Shown here piece by piece: positions 54,499 to 63,727 of a DNA stretch of 64,000 nt. How positions within the stretch are numbered: the first letter of the stretch is position 1; each line of letters starts with the position of its first letter. Origin of the DNA: Pseudomonas sp. Bout1 (GTDB taxonomy: Bacteria > Pseudomonadota > Gammaproteobacteria > Pseudomonadales > Pseudomonadaceae); contig NZ_JAVIWK010000001.1 of the NCBI RefSeq assembly GCF_034314165.1, forward strand, positions 6,215,001-6,279,000, in the 5' to 3' direction. Under the pieces are notes generated by a model that saw only the letters and a list, made by a program, of their open reading frames with translations, was not told the DNA's origin and made no database searches. Both the position numbers and the translations under genes were made by a program.

Positions 54499-55383
54499 TC
54501 AGCTATGCCGGTAGAACCGGTCGAGCAACGCCGGCAACCCGGCCCGCCAGGCCCGTGGCTTGATGCCGAAGGTGTGGAGGATTTTCTTGCAGGCCAGCAC
54601 CGCGTGTTGCGGCTCATCGGCGGCATCCGGGCGGGCGGCGTGGGCCTGGGCCGTCGGAGCTTCCACAGCCAGCTCGTGGAAGTTGCGCGCTTCGGTCAGG
54701 ATCGCCTGCCCCAACGCCAGCGGCGTGGTCGCCTCCTGGCCGGCGTAGTGATAAGTGCCCCACAACGGCGCTGCGCAATCGAGTTGCTTGAGCACCGAAA
54801 TGATCACCCGCGCGGCGTCGTCCACCGGCGTCGGATTGCCCCGGCGGTCGTCGGCCATCAGCAGTTCGTCAGGTTTTTCGGCACGGGCCAGGAAGCGCCC
54901 GAGGGTGCCGTCGACGCTGTCATCCAGCAGCCATCCAAAACGCAACAGCACGTGCTGCGGGCAAGTGGCGCGTACGCTTTGTTCGATACGCCACAAGGCC
55001 TGGCCTCGCAGGCCCAAGGGTACGGGTTCGTCTTTTTCGCTGTAGGCGGTGGCGCGAGAGCCATCGAACACCCGGTAGCTGGACGGTTGCAGCAAAGTGA
55101 TGCTGTGATGCTGGCACAGTTCGGCCAGGCGCTCGATCGCATATTCCTGGGCGGCCAGACGCGTTTCGCTGACGGTCTCCGCCTGAAACCAGTCGAAGTA
55201 ATAGGCGAGATTGATCAAGGCATCGGGACGGGTGTCGTCGAGCAGTTGCGTAAGACTCGCGGCATCCCAGCCGTCTTGGGGCGGACGCGGGGCGAGGAAA
55301 CCGATGTCTTCCTCCGCACCGAGGCGAATCAGCGCCTGCCCAAGGGCATTCCCGCCGCCCAGTAACATAAGGCGCATTCGCAT
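54499..55383 (-). CDS. dTDP-4-dehydrorhamnose reductase-like (RmlD) protein
   Basis: The 294-residue extended SDR has an N-terminal MRLMLLGGGNALGQALIRLG Rossmann loop, DALINLAYYFDWFQAE, SYRVFDGSRATAYSEKDEPVPLG (RmlD-like insertion), and GTYHYAGQEATTPLALGQAI. No rhamnose genes flank it, so its real substrate is open. I chose ATG 55383 (55377 also possible); the longer frame upstream crosses a REP. Corresponds to the PA4068 epimerase position. Confidence 0.8.
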   Translation of the reverse strand: MRMRLMLLGGGNALGQALIRLGAEEDIGFLAPRPPQDGWDAASLTQLLDDTRPDALINLAYYFDWFQAETVSETRLAAQEYAIERLAELCQHHSITLLQPSSYRVFDGSRATAYSEKDEPVPLGLRGQALWRIEQSVRATCPQHVLLRFGWLLDDSVDGTLGRFLARAEKPDELLMADDRRGNPTPVDDAARVIISVLKQLDCAAPLWGTYHYAGQEATTPLALGQAILTEARNFHELAVEAPTAQAHAARPDAADEPQHAVLACKKILHTFGIKPRAWRAGLPALLDRFYRHS

Positions 55384-55519
55384 AAATTGAGCAGGCCCGG
55401 TCTGTTTGGAACGATGGTTATTATCGACAGGCTTGTGAGCCATGCCGTTGGCATTTGCCAGAATCGTTGCATTTTGCGGGTTTGTAGCGCAACCGTCACT
55501 TATAAAGTACGCCGTTGCA

Positions 55520-55566
55520 GTGTGGTGAGCGGGCTTGCCCCGCGCTGGGCTGCGCAGCGGCCCCAA
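55520..55566. repeat. Single GC-rich REP
   Basis: A REP-type unit GTGGTGAGCGGGCTTGCCCC followed by a GC-rich stem lies just before lhr. Unlike the others it is not matched by an inverted partner here. The rest of the 200-bp gap (55384-55583) shows nothing else I can support. Confidence 0.6.
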
Positions 55567-55583
55567 TAAGGTAGGATTGCCCC

Positions 55584-58500
55584 ATGAACCTTCCTGAATC
55601 AACCAACACGGTCTTGAACGGTTTCCACCCCGCCGTCAGCACCTGGTTTCGCAGCACGTTCCCCTCGGTGACCGCCGCCCAGGCCCAGGCGTGGCCGCTG
55701 ATCCGCCAGCGCCGTTCTACGCTGATCGCCGCGCCCACCGGCTCCGGCAAGACCCTGACTGCCTTCCTCGCGGTGCTGGACGACCTCGTGCACCAAGGCC
55801 TGGCCAATGGCGGCCAACTGCCGGACCAGACGCTGGTGGTCTACGTCTCGCCGCTCAAGGCGCTGTCCAACGATATCCAGATCAACCTGCAGAACCCGCT
55901 GGCCGGTATCACCGACCACCTGCAACGCCTGGGCCTGCCGCCGCTGGCGATCCGCACCGCCGTGCGTACCGGCGATACGCCGCAGAAAGACCGCGCCTTG
56001 ATGCGCAAGCATCCGCCACACATTCTGGTCACCACCCCGGAATCGCTCTACGTACTGCTGGGCTCGGATTCCGGCCGACAGATGCTCGCCAGTATCCGCA
56101 CGGTGATCGTCGATGAAATCCACGCCATCGCTGCCAGCAAACGCGGCAGCCACCTGGCCCTGACGCTGGAGCGCTTGCAGGGTTTGTGCAGCGAACCGCT
56201 GACCCGCATCGGCCTCTCCGCCACGCAAAAACCCATCGCGGCGGTGTCACGTTTCCTGGTGGGCACCGACCGGCCCTGCGACATCGTCGATATCGGCCAC
56301 GCGCGTCCCCGGGACCTGGATATCGAAGTGCCGCCGGTACCGCTGTCAGCCGTCATGGCCAATGACGTGTGGGAGCTGGTCTACGACCGCCTTGCCGACC
56401 TGGCCAGGCAACACCGCACCACGCTGATTTTCGTCAACACCCGGCGCCTGGCCGAACGCCTGGCCCGGCATTTGAGCGAGCGTCTGGGCAAAACCGCCGT
56501 CGCCGCCCACCACGGCAGCCTCGCCAAGGAACTGCGCCTGGACGCCGAACACCGGCTCAAGGCCGGCGAACTGCAAGTGCTGATCGCCACCGCGTCGCTG
56601 GAGCTGGGGATTGATATCGGCGATGTCGACCTCGTGTGCCAGATCGGCTCACCCGGTTCGATCAACGGTTTTCTGCAACGCGTCGGACGCTCCGGGCACC
56701 AGGTCGGCGGCACGCCCAAGGGCCGGTTGTTCGCCACCACCCGTGACGACCTGATCGAATGCGCCGCCCTCCTCGACTGCGTACGCCGGGGCGAGCTGGA
56801 CACCTTGCTGATCCCGGTCGCACCGCTGGATGTGCTGGCCCAGCAGATCATCGCCGAAGTCAGTTGCCAGGAATGGCAGGAACAAGCCCTGCTCACGCTG
56901 ATCCGCCGCGCCTCACCCTATGCCAAGCTGGACGAACGTCACTACCAGGCGCTGCTGCAAATGCTCGCCGAAGGCTACAACGGCCGCCAGGGCATCCGCA
57001 GCGCCTACCTGCACCGCGACGCCATCACCCGCACCCTGCGCGGCCGGCGGGGCGCCAAGCTCACCGCCGTGACCAGCGGCGGCACCATCCCCGACAACGC
57101 CGACTACAGTGTGCTGCTGGAGCCGCAGAGCCTGAACATCGGCAGCGTCAACGAAGACTTCGCGGTGGAAAGCATCGCCGGGGATATCTTCCAGCTGGGC
57201 AATACCTCCTACCGCATCCTGCGGGTGGAAACCGGCAAGGTGCGGGTCGAAGATGCCCACGGCCAGCCGCCGACCATTCCGTTCTGGCTCGGTGAAGCGC
57301 CGGGGCGCAGTGCCGAATTGTCGTTTGCGGTAGCGCGTTTGCATGGGCAAGTGGATGAGTTGCTGGCGGCCACGCCGGGCAACCTGCAACCGGCGCTCGA
57401 CTGGCTCACCGCCACTCTGGGCCTGAACCTGGCCAGCGCCGAACAACTGCTGGATTACCTGGCGCGGGCGCGGCTGGCATTGAGCGCGTTGCCGTCCCAG
57501 GACACGTTGATCATGGAGCGGTTTTTCGACGAGTCCGGCGGCACCCAATTGATCATCCACACGCCGTTCGGCAGTCGCATCAACCGCGCCTGGGGCCTGG
57601 CATTGCGCAAGCGTTTTTGCCGCACCTTCAACTTCGAACTGCAAGCCGCCGCCAGCGAGGACGCGATCGTATTGTCGCTGTCCACCAGCCACAGCTTTGA
57701 GCTGGACGAGGTGTGGCGCTACCTGAACAGCAACACCGCCGAGCACATCCTGATCCAGGCGGTGCTGGATGCGCCGCTGTTCGGTGTGCGCTGGCGCTGG
57801 AATGCCGGGGTGGCCCTGGCGCTGCCGCGTTACACCGGCGGGCGCAAAGTGGCGCCGCAGATCCAGCGCATGAAGAGTGAAGACCTGATCGCCAGCGTAT
57901 TCCCCGACCAGATCGCCTGCCTGGAAAACCTCGCAGGCGAGCGCGAAGTGCCCGAGCATCCGCTGGTGGAACAAACCCTCGACGATTGCCTGCACGAGGC
58001 CATGGACAGCGAAGGCTGGCTGGCCCTGTTGCGGCGCATGGAGCGCGGTGAAATCCGCCTGATCAGCCGCGACCTGCCGGCGCCCTCGCCACTGGCGGCG
58101 GAGATTCTCAGCGCCCGCCCCTACACCTTTCTCGATGACGCGCCGCTGGAAGAGCGCCGCACCCAGGCCGTGCTCAACCGGCGCTGGAGCGACCCGCAAA
58201 GCACCGACGACCTCGGCGCACTGGATGCCGAAGCGATCGCCGGTGTGTGTGAGGAAGCCTGGCCGGCGCCGAATGGCCTGGACGAAATGCATGAAGCGTT
58301 GATGAGCTTGGCGTGCATCGCCCAATCCGAGGTCACGCCGCAGTGGGCGCAATGGCTGCAAGCCTTAGCCGAAGGCGGTCGCGCCAACCGCTTGCAGATC
58401 GGTAGCGACCAGGCCATTTGGGTGGCCGTGGAACGCTTGAGTTGTTTAAAGGCGATCTACCCGAATGACCTGCCGCTGCTGCCCGGTTTCGATCAGCCCT

Positions 58501-59864
58501 GGACGTTCGACGAAGCGCTGGTGGAAGTGCTGCGGGCGCGCCTGAGCGGCTTTGGCCCGCTGACGTTGATCGAGATCGCCGCACCATTGGCTTTGCCGGT
58601 GGCCGAGGTGTCACAGGCACTCGCGCGGCTGGAAAGCGAAGGCTACGTGCTGCGCGGCCGTTTCAGCCCTGGCGTCAGCGAAGAACAATGGTGCGAACGT
58701 CACCTGCTGGCGCGTATTCACCGCTACACGGTCAAGCGCCTGCGTCGGGAAATCGAGCCGGTGGCATTGCAGGATTTCATGCGGTTTCTGTTTGACTGGC
58801 AACACCTGTCGGACGGCACTCGCGGCCAGGGCAGTGCGGTGTTGCCGCAGATCATCGCGCAGTTTGAAGGGTACGCCGCGGCCACGTCGGCCTGGGACAG
58901 TGATTTGCTCAGCGCACGGATCAAGGATTACTCGCCGAGCTGGCTGGACGACTTGTGCCGCAGCGGCAAGGTGGTGTGGACACGCCTGAGCAACAAGGCT
59001 GGCGCAACGGCCTTGCGCAGCACGCCGGTGGTGCTGTTGCCCCGCAGCCAGGTGCCCTTGTGGAGCGGACTGACCGAGGCGCCTGACAGCACTGAGCTAT
59101 CGCCCAAGGCGCAGAAAGTCCATCAAGCACTGCGGGACAACGGCGCGCTGTTTTTCGATGAGTTGATCCACGAAGCCCACCTGTTGCGCAGCGAACTGGA
59201 AACCGCCTTGCAGGAACTGGTGGGCGCCGGGCTGGCGAACGCCGACAGCTTCGCCGGCCTGCGCGCCCTGACCACGCCGGCGAGCAAACGCCAGGCCCGC
59301 AGCAGCCGGCGTGGGCGTGGTGCGTTTATCGGCGGGATGGACGATGCCGGGCGTTGGGCGCTGGTCAGGCGTGCGCCGGTGGCAGACGGCACACGCCCGG
59401 CGGCGCACTCGGCCGAAACGCTGGAGCATGTGGCGATGACCTTGCTGCGCCGCTACGGGGTGGTGTTCTGGCGCTTGCTGGAGCGTGAGGCGGACTGGTT
59501 GCCCAGTTGGCGGGAACTGCTGCGCACGTTCCATCGGCTGGAAGCCCGGGGCGAGATTCGCGGCGGGCGGTTTGTGAGTGGTTTGGCGGGGGAACAGTTT
59601 GCATTGCCGGAAGCGATTCCATTGCTGCGGGAAGTGCGGCGCAGGCCCCACGATGGAAGCTTGATTGCGGTGTGCGGCGCCGACCCGCTGAACCTGGTGG
59701 GCACACTGTTGCCGGGCACCAAGGTGCCGGCGTTGAGCGGCAACCGGCTGGTGTATCGGGATGGCGTGCCGGCGGCAGTAGAGATTGCCGGCAAGCAACA
59801 GGTGTTGTTGGAGCTGGATCAGCAGGAGGCCGGGTTGGTGCGGGAAAAACTGATCAGACACTGA
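55584..59864 (+). CDS. lhr: Large helicase-related protein Lhr
   Basis: The 1426-residue protein has a superfamily 2 helicase core: Walker A APTGSGKT (about residues 50-57), DEIH box (VIVDEIHAI, about 175), SAT-like GLSATQKPI, and motif VI QRVGRSGHQVGG, then the Lhr winged-helix and beta-barrel part (NVGS-like NIGSVNEDFAVES) and a long C-terminal extension. Lhr is an ATP-dependent 3'-5' DNA/RNA helicase induced by crosslinks. Its C-terminal half is of the long bacterial Lhr-CTD kind. Translation starts at ATG 55584. Confidence 0.95.
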   Translation: MNLPESTNTVLNGFHPAVSTWFRSTFPSVTAAQAQAWPLIRQRRSTLIAAPTGSGKTLTAFLAVLDDLVHQGLANGGQLPDQTLVVYVSPLKALSNDIQINLQNPLAGITDHLQRLGLPPLAIRTAVRTGDTPQKDRALMRKHPPHILVTTPESLYVLLGSDSGRQMLASIRTVIVDEIHAIAASKRGSHLALTLERLQGLCSEPLTRIGLSATQKPIAAVSRFLVGTDRPCDIVDIGHARPRDLDIEVPPVPLSAVMANDVWELVYDRLADLARQHRTTLIFVNTRRLAERLARHLSERLGKTAVAAHHGSLAKELRLDAEHRLKAGELQVLIATASLELGIDIGDVDLVCQIGSPGSINGFLQRVGRSGHQVGGTPKGRLFATTRDDLIECAALLDCVRRGELDTLLIPVAPLDVLAQQIIAEVSCQEWQEQALLTLIRRASPYAKLDERHYQALLQMLAEGYNGRQGIRSAYLHRDAITRTLRGRRGAKLTAVTSGGTIPDNADYSVLLEPQSLNIGSVNEDFAVESIAGDIFQLGNTSYRILRVETGKVRVEDAHGQPPTIPFWLGEAPGRSAELSFAVARLHGQVDELLAATPGNLQPALDWLTATLGLNLASAEQLLDYLARARLALSALPSQDTLIMERFFDESGGTQLIIHTPFGSRINRAWGLALRKRFCRTFNFELQAAASEDAIVLSLSTSHSFELDEVWRYLNSNTAEHILIQAVLDAPLFGVRWRWNAGVALALPRYTGGRKVAPQIQRMKSEDLIASVFPDQIACLENLAGEREVPEHPLVEQTLDDCLHEAMDSEGWLALLRRMERGEIRLISRDLPAPSPLAAEILSARPYTFLDDAPLEERRTQAVLNRRWSDPQSTDDLGALDAEAIAGVCEEAWPAPNGLDEMHEALMSLACIAQSEVTPQWAQWLQALAEGGRANRLQIGSDQAIWVAVERLSCLKAIYPNDLPLLPGFDQPWTFDEALVEVLRARLSGFGPLTLIEIAAPLALPVAEVSQALARLESEGYVLRGRFSPGVSEEQWCERHLLARIHRYTVKRLRREIEPVALQDFMRFLFDWQHLSDGTRGQGSAVLPQIIAQFEGYAAATSAWDSDLLSARIKDYSPSWLDDLCRSGKVVWTRLSNKAGATALRSTPVVLLPRSQVPLWSGLTEAPDSTELSPKAQKVHQALRDNGALFFDELIHEAHLLRSELETALQELVGAGLANADSFAGLRALTTPASKRQARSSRRGRGAFIGGMDDAGRWALVRRAPVADGTRPAAHSAETLEHVAMTLLRRYGVVFWRLLEREADWLPSWRELLRTFHRLEARGEIRGGRFVSGLAGEQFALPEAIPLLREVRRRPHDGSLIAVCGADPLNLVGTLLPGTKVPALSGNRLVYRDGVPAAVEIAGKQQVLLELDQQEAGLVREKLIRH

Positions 59865-59865
59865 G

Positions 59866-59985
59866 CCCCGTAGCAGCTGTCGAGCCCAAGCGAGGCTGCG
59901 TGGGGCGCGACTCGATTCAGCGCCAGGCTGAGTTTTGGTGTTGCTGCCAACGCAGCCTCGCTTGGGCTCGACAGCTGCTACGGGG
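59866..59985. repeat. Perfect 36-bp inverted repeat of a different REP class
   Basis: Arms 59866-59901 and 59950-59985 match perfectly over 36 bp around a 48-base spacer. The core GTAGCAGCTGTCGAGCCC differs from the GTGGGAG/GTAGGAG units elsewhere, so it is another REP family. It separates lhr from the convergent mscS-type gene. Confidence 0.92.
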
Positions 59986-60000
59986 TTCAGGTGGTCTGGG

Positions 60001-62115
60001 CTATTGGGTTCTGGGCTGCTCCGTCAGCACCACCGACGAAGGCGCCTCTTCTTCCGGCTCATCCACCTGCTGCCCGACCCGCTGCGGCAGCATCACCTGC
60101 TGTGGATAAGTTTGCGCGAAGTGAACAAAGGCGCAGTTATCCACAAGCTTTTTCAGCCGCTGGTTAAACGCGCGACTCACCGCATATTGCCCGCCCGACA
60201 CCGTCCGGAACTGCGCCGTCAGCACCACGCCGTTAAGGTCCATCTTGTCGACACCAAACACCTCCAGCGGCCCTTGCAGGTTGTACTTGAGGAACACGTC
60301 ATCACGGATCGACTGCCCCGCCTCGCGGATCAATTCCACGGCCTTGTCGACGTCGGTGTCATAGGTGAACTGCACTGAGAAGAACGCATAGGCAAATTGC
60401 CGCGATTGGTTGGTAACCGCCTTGATCTGCCCGAACGGCACCGAATGCACAAACCCCTTGCCGTCGCGCAGGCGCAGGGTACGGATGGTCAGGCCTTCGA
60501 CGGTGCCGGCGTGGCCGGAGTCGAGCACCACCCAATCGCCGATCGACAGGGTGTCTTCGATGATGATGAACAGGCCGGTGATCACGTCCTGCACCAGTTG
60601 CTGAGAACCAAAGCCAATCGCCAGGCCGACTACCCCGGCACCCGCCAGCAGCGGTGCGACGTTGATCCCCAGATTGGCCATGGTGGTGATCGCGCAGATC
60701 ACCACCAGGATGATTTTCACCGCGTTGCGCAGCAACGGCAGGATGGTTTTTACCCGCGTGCTGGGCTGGCGGCTGGAGCGTTTGTTGACCGGCGGTTTCA
60801 GGGCTTCCTGAATCGCCGTGTCGAGTACCACCCAGAACAGCCAGGTCACCAGCAGGATCAAACCAATGCTGCTCAGGGAATCACTGATGGCCCGGCCCAC
60901 CGAGTTGCGCTGGGCAAATTCAAACAACGACACGCCCCAGATCCGCCCAAGGATTTCGATAAAGGCGATGGCCATCACGATGCGCAACAGCGCGTGCAGC
61001 AGGCTAAGGAACCGCTCCTTGTAGGCGCTGCTGCGCTGCACCGCCACTGTGCTGCGGGACTGGAACAGGTGCTGCAATACAGTGCTGAGGAACACCGTAC
61101 CGATCAGCAGGATCGTGGTGAACAACGCGCAGCGCAGGGCTTTCTGGCTGTCGTCGCCGGCGCCGATCAGGTTGATCGCCGACACCAGCACCATCAGCAG
61201 AATCGGCCAATACCACAGGCCGGAAAACACCCGCAGTGATTGCTGCACCGCCGGATGTTTCAAGCGTTGGGCCAGGGGCCGGTTGCGGATCAAATGCGCC
61301 ACCGGACGACGCAGGCGAATCACCAGCATGCCGAAAATCACCGAGGCAAACAGCCCGGTGAAAATCGCCACGCTGGCGGTGATATTGCCCCCCAATTGGC
61401 GGGCGATCTGCGGGCTGGTCAGGGCATCGCTGAGGGCGGCGAGGAAGCCGATCAGGAACAGCGGCTTGGGGCAGTAGTCACGAATAATCCGCACGGCCGG
61501 GCGCTTGTGGCCGACGTTGAACATGACAATGACGCACAGCAGGATCGAGGTGGAAAAAATGCCGCTGCTGGTGGCGTAGGCAAAACACAGCGCCAGCGCG
61601 CGGCCCACCGAGGTGGGCAGGAAGTGGCTGACGTAAAGCGTTAACGGCAGGCAGATCAGGGCAGGAATGGTGTAGGGAATCAGGTAGCCCAGCAATGCCT
61701 GAAGGCGCTGGCGCGGTGCGATATGCCGCTGCTGGCTCAGGCGCCTGACGATAAACTGCCCAAGCAGGGTCAGCACGGCGAAGGCGCCGATCCACACCCC
61801 GGACAACACCAGGAAGTCCCCGGCCACGCTCCATGAGGAACGTTCGGACGGCTGGTTGACCAGTTTGTCCACCTCGTCTGCCGCCCGATCGGCCCGCAGG
61901 CGCCAGGCGTCGATCAGGTTCTGGTTGAGGTCTAGTTTGTCTTGCACACCATCGATGCTGGAGCTGATGGCGCCGAGCAGGCCGCCTTCCACCAGCAGCT
62001 CCGGCTTGGCCGGGGCGGCAGGCGCTGGAGCCGCGGGGGCGGTGGCCGCTTGCAGCGCGCCATTGGCGCAGAACAGCAGCGTGCCGAGCAGTAGCACAGT
62101 CTTTAAATTCAACAA
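60001..62115 (-). CDS. Large MscS-family mechanosensitive channel
   Basis: The protein is about 704 residues from the TTG I chose. It has a signal peptide (LKTVLLLGTLLFCANGALQAA), a periplasmic N-terminus, about eight to ten transmembrane helices, and the MscS core near the C-terminal third: APLLAGAGVVGLAIGFGSQQLVQDVITGLFIIIEDTLSIGDWVVLDSGHAGTVEGLTIRTLRLRDG. Opens on membrane tension to release solutes. AAGGAG lies 9 bases before TTG 62115; an in-frame ATG at 62250 would add 45 residues without a good ribosome site and disrupt the signal peptide. YbiO-like. Confidence 0.88.
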   Translation of the reverse strand: MLNLKTVLLLGTLLFCANGALQAATAPAAPAPAAPAKPELLVEGGLLGAISSSIDGVQDKLDLNQNLIDAWRLRADRAADEVDKLVNQPSERSSWSVAGDFLVLSGVWIGAFAVLTLLGQFIVRRLSQQRHIAPRQRLQALLGYLIPYTIPALICLPLTLYVSHFLPTSVGRALALCFAYATSSGIFSTSILLCVIVMFNVGHKRPAVRIIRDYCPKPLFLIGFLAALSDALTSPQIARQLGGNITASVAIFTGLFASVIFGMLVIRLRRPVAHLIRNRPLAQRLKHPAVQQSLRVFSGLWYWPILLMVLVSAINLIGAGDDSQKALRCALFTTILLIGTVFLSTVLQHLFQSRSTVAVQRSSAYKERFLSLLHALLRIVMAIAFIEILGRIWGVSLFEFAQRNSVGRAISDSLSSIGLILLVTWLFWVVLDTAIQEALKPPVNKRSSRQPSTRVKTILPLLRNAVKIILVVICAITTMANLGINVAPLLAGAGVVGLAIGFGSQQLVQDVITGLFIIIEDTLSIGDWVVLDSGHAGTVEGLTIRTLRLRDGKGFVHSVPFGQIKAVTNQSRQFAYAFFSVQFTYDTDVDKAVELIREAGQSIRDDVFLKYNLQGPLEVFGVDKMDLNGVVLTAQFRTVSGGQYAVSRAFNQRLKKLVDNCAFVHFAQTYPQQVMLPQRVGQQVDEPEEEAPSSVVLTEQPRTQ

Positions 62116-62292
62116 AACACCGGGCTCCTTCAGAAGGGTCTGTAAGGAACTGACGGGTTTGGCGGCTGATCGTTCCCCCCGCCCATCGATCCGTGCGTGC
62201 CAGGCAAATATCAAATGCCAATACCTGTCTTTTTCCGCACAAGCCGACACCCGAGACTGCGCGCCTGATTGAAACCCACCGGAGTTGCAGCC

Positions 62293-63495
62293 ATGCCCAT
62301 TGCCTTGCTCGCGCTGACCCTCAGCGCTTTCGCCATCGGGACGACCGAATTCGTCATCGTTGGCCTGTTACCCACCATCGGCGCCGACCTTGGCGTAAGC
62401 CTGCCGTCCGCCGGCCTGCTGGTCAGCCTCTACGCCCTGGGCGTGGCCATCGGCGCGCCGGTGCTCACCGCACTGACCGGCAAAGTGCCGCGCAAATTAC
62501 TGCTGTTGTCGCTGATGGTGCTGTTCACCCTCGGCAACCTGCTGGCCTGGCAAGCGCCGAGTTATGAGTCCCTGGTGTTGGCGCGGATCGTCACCGGCCT
62601 GGCCCATGGGGTGTTTTTCTCGATTGGCTCGACCATCGCCACCAGCCTCGTGCCCAAGGAAAAAGCTGCCAGCGCGATTGCGATCATGTTTACCGGCCTG
62701 ACCGTGGCGCTGGTGACCGGTGTGCCGCTGGGCACGTTTATCGGCCAGCACTTCGGCTGGCGCGAAACCTTCCTTGCCGTTTCGGCCCTGGGCTTGATCG
62801 CGTTTATCGGCAGCCTGCTCTATGTGCCGAAAAACATCGCCCACAGCAAACCAGCGTCGCTGTTGCAGCAACTGCAAGTACTGAAACAACCACGGCTGCT
62901 GTTGGTGTACGCCATGACCGCGGTGGGGTACGGCGGCTCGTTCATCGCGTTCACCTACCTGGCGCCGATTCTTCAGGACATCAGCGGCTTCAGCGCCAGC
63001 GCCGTCAGCCTGGTGCTGCTGGTGTATGGCATCTCGGTGGCCATCGGTAACATCTGGGGCGGCAAACTGGCCGACAAACGCGGCCCGATCAGTGCGCTTA
63101 AAATCATCTTCGCCCTGCTCGCCGCCGTGTTGTTCGTGTTGACCCTCACCGCCGGCAACCCATGGCTGGCCCTGGCCACTGTGCTGGTGTGGGGCGCGGT
63201 CGCCTTCGGCAACGTGCCGGGCTTGCAGGTGTACGTGGTGCGCCAGGCGGAACACCACACGCCGAACGCGGTGGACGTGGCTTCGGGCCTGAACATCGCG
63301 GCCTTCAACCTGGGGATCGCCGGTGGTGCATGGGCCGGTGGTTTGATCGTCGCCCACATGGGCTTGATCCACACCGCGTGGATTGGTGGCTCGGTGGTAT
63401 TGGTGGCCCTGGCGCTGACGGCCTGGAGCGGTCGACTTGACCGCCTGGGCCCGGTGCATGCCGAGAGTTCGACCCGCGTGGTTGGTGGGCACTGA
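62293..63495 (+). CDS. MFS transporter of the AraJ/YdhP type
   Basis: The 400-residue protein has twelve transmembrane helices with PIALLALTLSAFAIGTTEFVIVGLLP at the start, the A-motif-like GKVPRKLLLLSL, GLAHGVFFSIGSTIATSLVPKEKAASAIA and GGKLADKRGP. These features are of sugar/drug efflux DHA1 transporters (AraJ, YdhP). Substrate unknown. GGAG precedes the ATG; a TTG 24 bases upstream is possible. Confidence 0.9.
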   Translation: MPIALLALTLSAFAIGTTEFVIVGLLPTIGADLGVSLPSAGLLVSLYALGVAIGAPVLTALTGKVPRKLLLLSLMVLFTLGNLLAWQAPSYESLVLARIVTGLAHGVFFSIGSTIATSLVPKEKAASAIAIMFTGLTVALVTGVPLGTFIGQHFGWRETFLAVSALGLIAFIGSLLYVPKNIAHSKPASLLQQLQVLKQPRLLLVYAMTAVGYGGSFIAFTYLAPILQDISGFSASAVSLVLLVYGISVAIGNIWGGKLADKRGPISALKIIFALLAAVLFVLTLTAGNPWLALATVLVWGAVAFGNVPGLQVYVVRQAEHHTPNAVDVASGLNIAAFNLGIAGGAWAGGLIVAHMGLIHTAWIGGSVVLVALALTAWSGRLDRLGPVHAESSTRVVGGH

Positions 63496-63520
63496 TCCGC
63501 CGGGATAAACACAAAACAAC

Positions 63521-63611
63521 TGTGGGAGCCGGGCTTGCCCGCGATGGCGGTGGATCAGTGAGATAACTCTCTGCTGACACTCCGACATCGCGGGCAAGCC
63601 CGGCTCCCACA
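63521..63611. repeat. REPIN
   Basis: Perfect 26-bp arms (63521-63546 and 63586-63611) of the TGTGGGAGCCGGGCTTGCCC type, with a 39-base spacer, between the MFS and DUF72 genes. Confidence 0.92.
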
Positions 63612-63727
63612 TTGGAGTGTGGTGTTGCCCAGCGCCAAACCGTCTGTAGGCCCGCCGAAACTTTCTTCCAATCATCGCAGTCACCCTAAAACGGAGGTCA
63701 CCACACAGCTAACCCACGGGAGTCATC

